From Flavobacteriia bacterium (lineage in GTDB: Bacteria > Bacteroidota > Bacteroidia > Flavobacteriales_D > Crocinitomicaceae), in NCBI GenBank assembly GCA_009923965.1, contig RFSL01000007.1:1-15978 (forward strand): DNA of 15,978 nt. Reading direction: 5' to 3'. A program made the translations under genes and the position numbers. This document shows positions 15,461 through 15,978 of this stretch, in pieces. Each line of letters starts with the position of its first letter. The first letter of the stretch is position 1. The notes beneath the pieces were generated by a model. That model had not been told where the DNA came from and did not search any database. It worked only from the letters and a program-made list of their open reading frames with translations.

Positions 15461-15978
15461 ATGGCATATTTTGCTCATGAAACTGCAATAATTGATGATG
15501 TTTGTCATATTGGTGAAGGAACCAAAATCTGGCATTTTTCGCACCTAATGTCAAATTGTGTCTTAGGTTTAAATTGTAATCTTGGTCAGAATGTTGTTGT
15601 TTCGCCAAATGTAATTTTAGGCAACAATGTTAAGGTTCAAAACAATGTCTCTATTTATACAGGAGTAATTTGTGAAGACGATGTTTTTCTTGGTCCATCA
15701 ATGGTTTTTACAAATGTCATGAATCCCAGAAGTGCGGTAAATCGAAGAGAACAATATACTAAAACTACTGTGAAAAAAGGAGCAAGTATTGGTGCGAATG
15801 CAACTATTGTTTGCGGTAACGATATTGGAGAATTTGCTTTTATTGGAGCTGGTTCTGTAGTTACAAAAGAGGTTCCGGCTTATGCACTTGTGGTTGGTAA
15901 TCCTGCGCGTCAGATTGGTTGGATGAGTGAAAACGGACAACGTTTAATTTTTGATGAAAACGGTTTCGCTATTTGCTC
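15461..15978 (+). CDS. UDP-2-acetamido-3-amino-2,3-dideoxy-glucuronate N-acetyltransferase, WbpD/WlbB-like (partial, 3' end outside window)
   Basis: Predicted to acetylate the 3-amino group of UDP-GlcNAc(3NH2)A with acetyl-CoA. I translated it from the ATG at 15461, 2 nt after the preceding stop; 172 codons are visible, and family members have about 190-195, so only the tail is missing. It is a left-handed beta-helix protein: hexapeptide repeats run through CVLGLNCNLGQNVVVSPNVILGNN, followed by TGVICEDDVFLGPSMVFTNV, NPRSAVNRREQY, KKGASIGANATIVCGNDIG and AFIGAGSVVTKEVPAYALVVGNPARQIGWMSE. This string matches my memory of WbpD closely, better than WbbJ, LacA or PglD types. Its expected substrate is the product of a WbpE-like aminotransferase, which is the first gene of this operon. 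Confidence 0.9.
   Translation, partial: MAYFAHETAIIDDVCHIGEGTKIWHFSHLMSNCVLGLNCNLGQNVVVSPNVILGNNVKVQNNVSIYTGVICEDDVFLGPSMVFTNVMNPRSAVNRREQYTKTTVKKGASIGANATIVCGNDIGEFAFIGAGSVVTKEVPAYALVVGNPARQIGWMSENGQRLIFDENGFAIC

Noticed and set aside
15698..15940. Minus-strand 80-codon frame opposite the acetyltransferase
   Set aside because: The plus strand has a clear hexapeptide-repeat acetyltransferase over the same bases; this frame is its shadow.
12009..15978. A mobile or defence island in the right-hand part
   Set aside because: All genes are nucleotide-sugar enzymes with base use like the rest of the window; no integrase, transposase, repeats or tRNA boundary are visible.

Overview
The window looks like ordinary chromosomal DNA from a member of the Bacteroidota, most likely Flavobacteriales. 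It is AT-rich. Five of the seven candidate promoters carry a TAnnTTTG -7 box (one is TAnnTTcG, one is weak by position), Shine-Dalgarno sequences are mostly absent, and several proteins are types I associate with this phylum: DUF2480, the long amidophosphoribosyltransferase and a menaquinone pathway enzyme. I see no rRNA, tRNA, CRISPR array, insertion sequence, phage gene or attachment site. Genes are tightly packed, and no gene-free stretch exceeds 150 bases. I found no convincing rho-independent terminator.

Left part (1-7019, all minus strand): a malic enzyme fused to a phosphotransacetylase domain (cut by the window edge), the E2 and E1 subunits of 2-oxoglutarate dehydrogenase (transcribed E1 then E2, 17 nt apart), MenA for menaquinone synthesis, and a DUF2480 protein just upstream of menA. 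This is central carbon and respiratory metabolism: the TCA step, malate-pyruvate interconversion and the lipid quinone.

Middle (7131-11859): on the plus strand, a rhomboid-family membrane protease and a long-form amidophosphoribosyltransferase (PurF-like). Facing them on the minus strand are an outer-membrane beta-barrel candidate and the Kdo transferase WaaA, coupled by a TAATG overlap. The purF-like and waaA genes converge, and their stop codons overlap by 4 nt.

Right part (12009-15978, plus strand): the start of a surface polysaccharide (O-antigen or capsule) nucleotide-sugar operon behind the best promoter in the window. It encodes a WbpE-like sugar aminotransferase, UDP-glucose 6-dehydrogenase, UDP-glucuronate decarboxylase and a WbpD-like sugar N-acetyltransferase cut by the window end. 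Two routes are implied: UDP-glucose to UDP-glucuronate to UDP-xylose, and a di-N-acetylated uronic acid route whose WbpA and WbpB steps are not visible here.

I did not find a clearly new system. The items most worth a second look are the DUF2480 protein with three Cys-Ser motifs, the PurF-like enzyme with an altered glutaminase oxyanion motif, and the incomplete sugar pathway running off the right edge.
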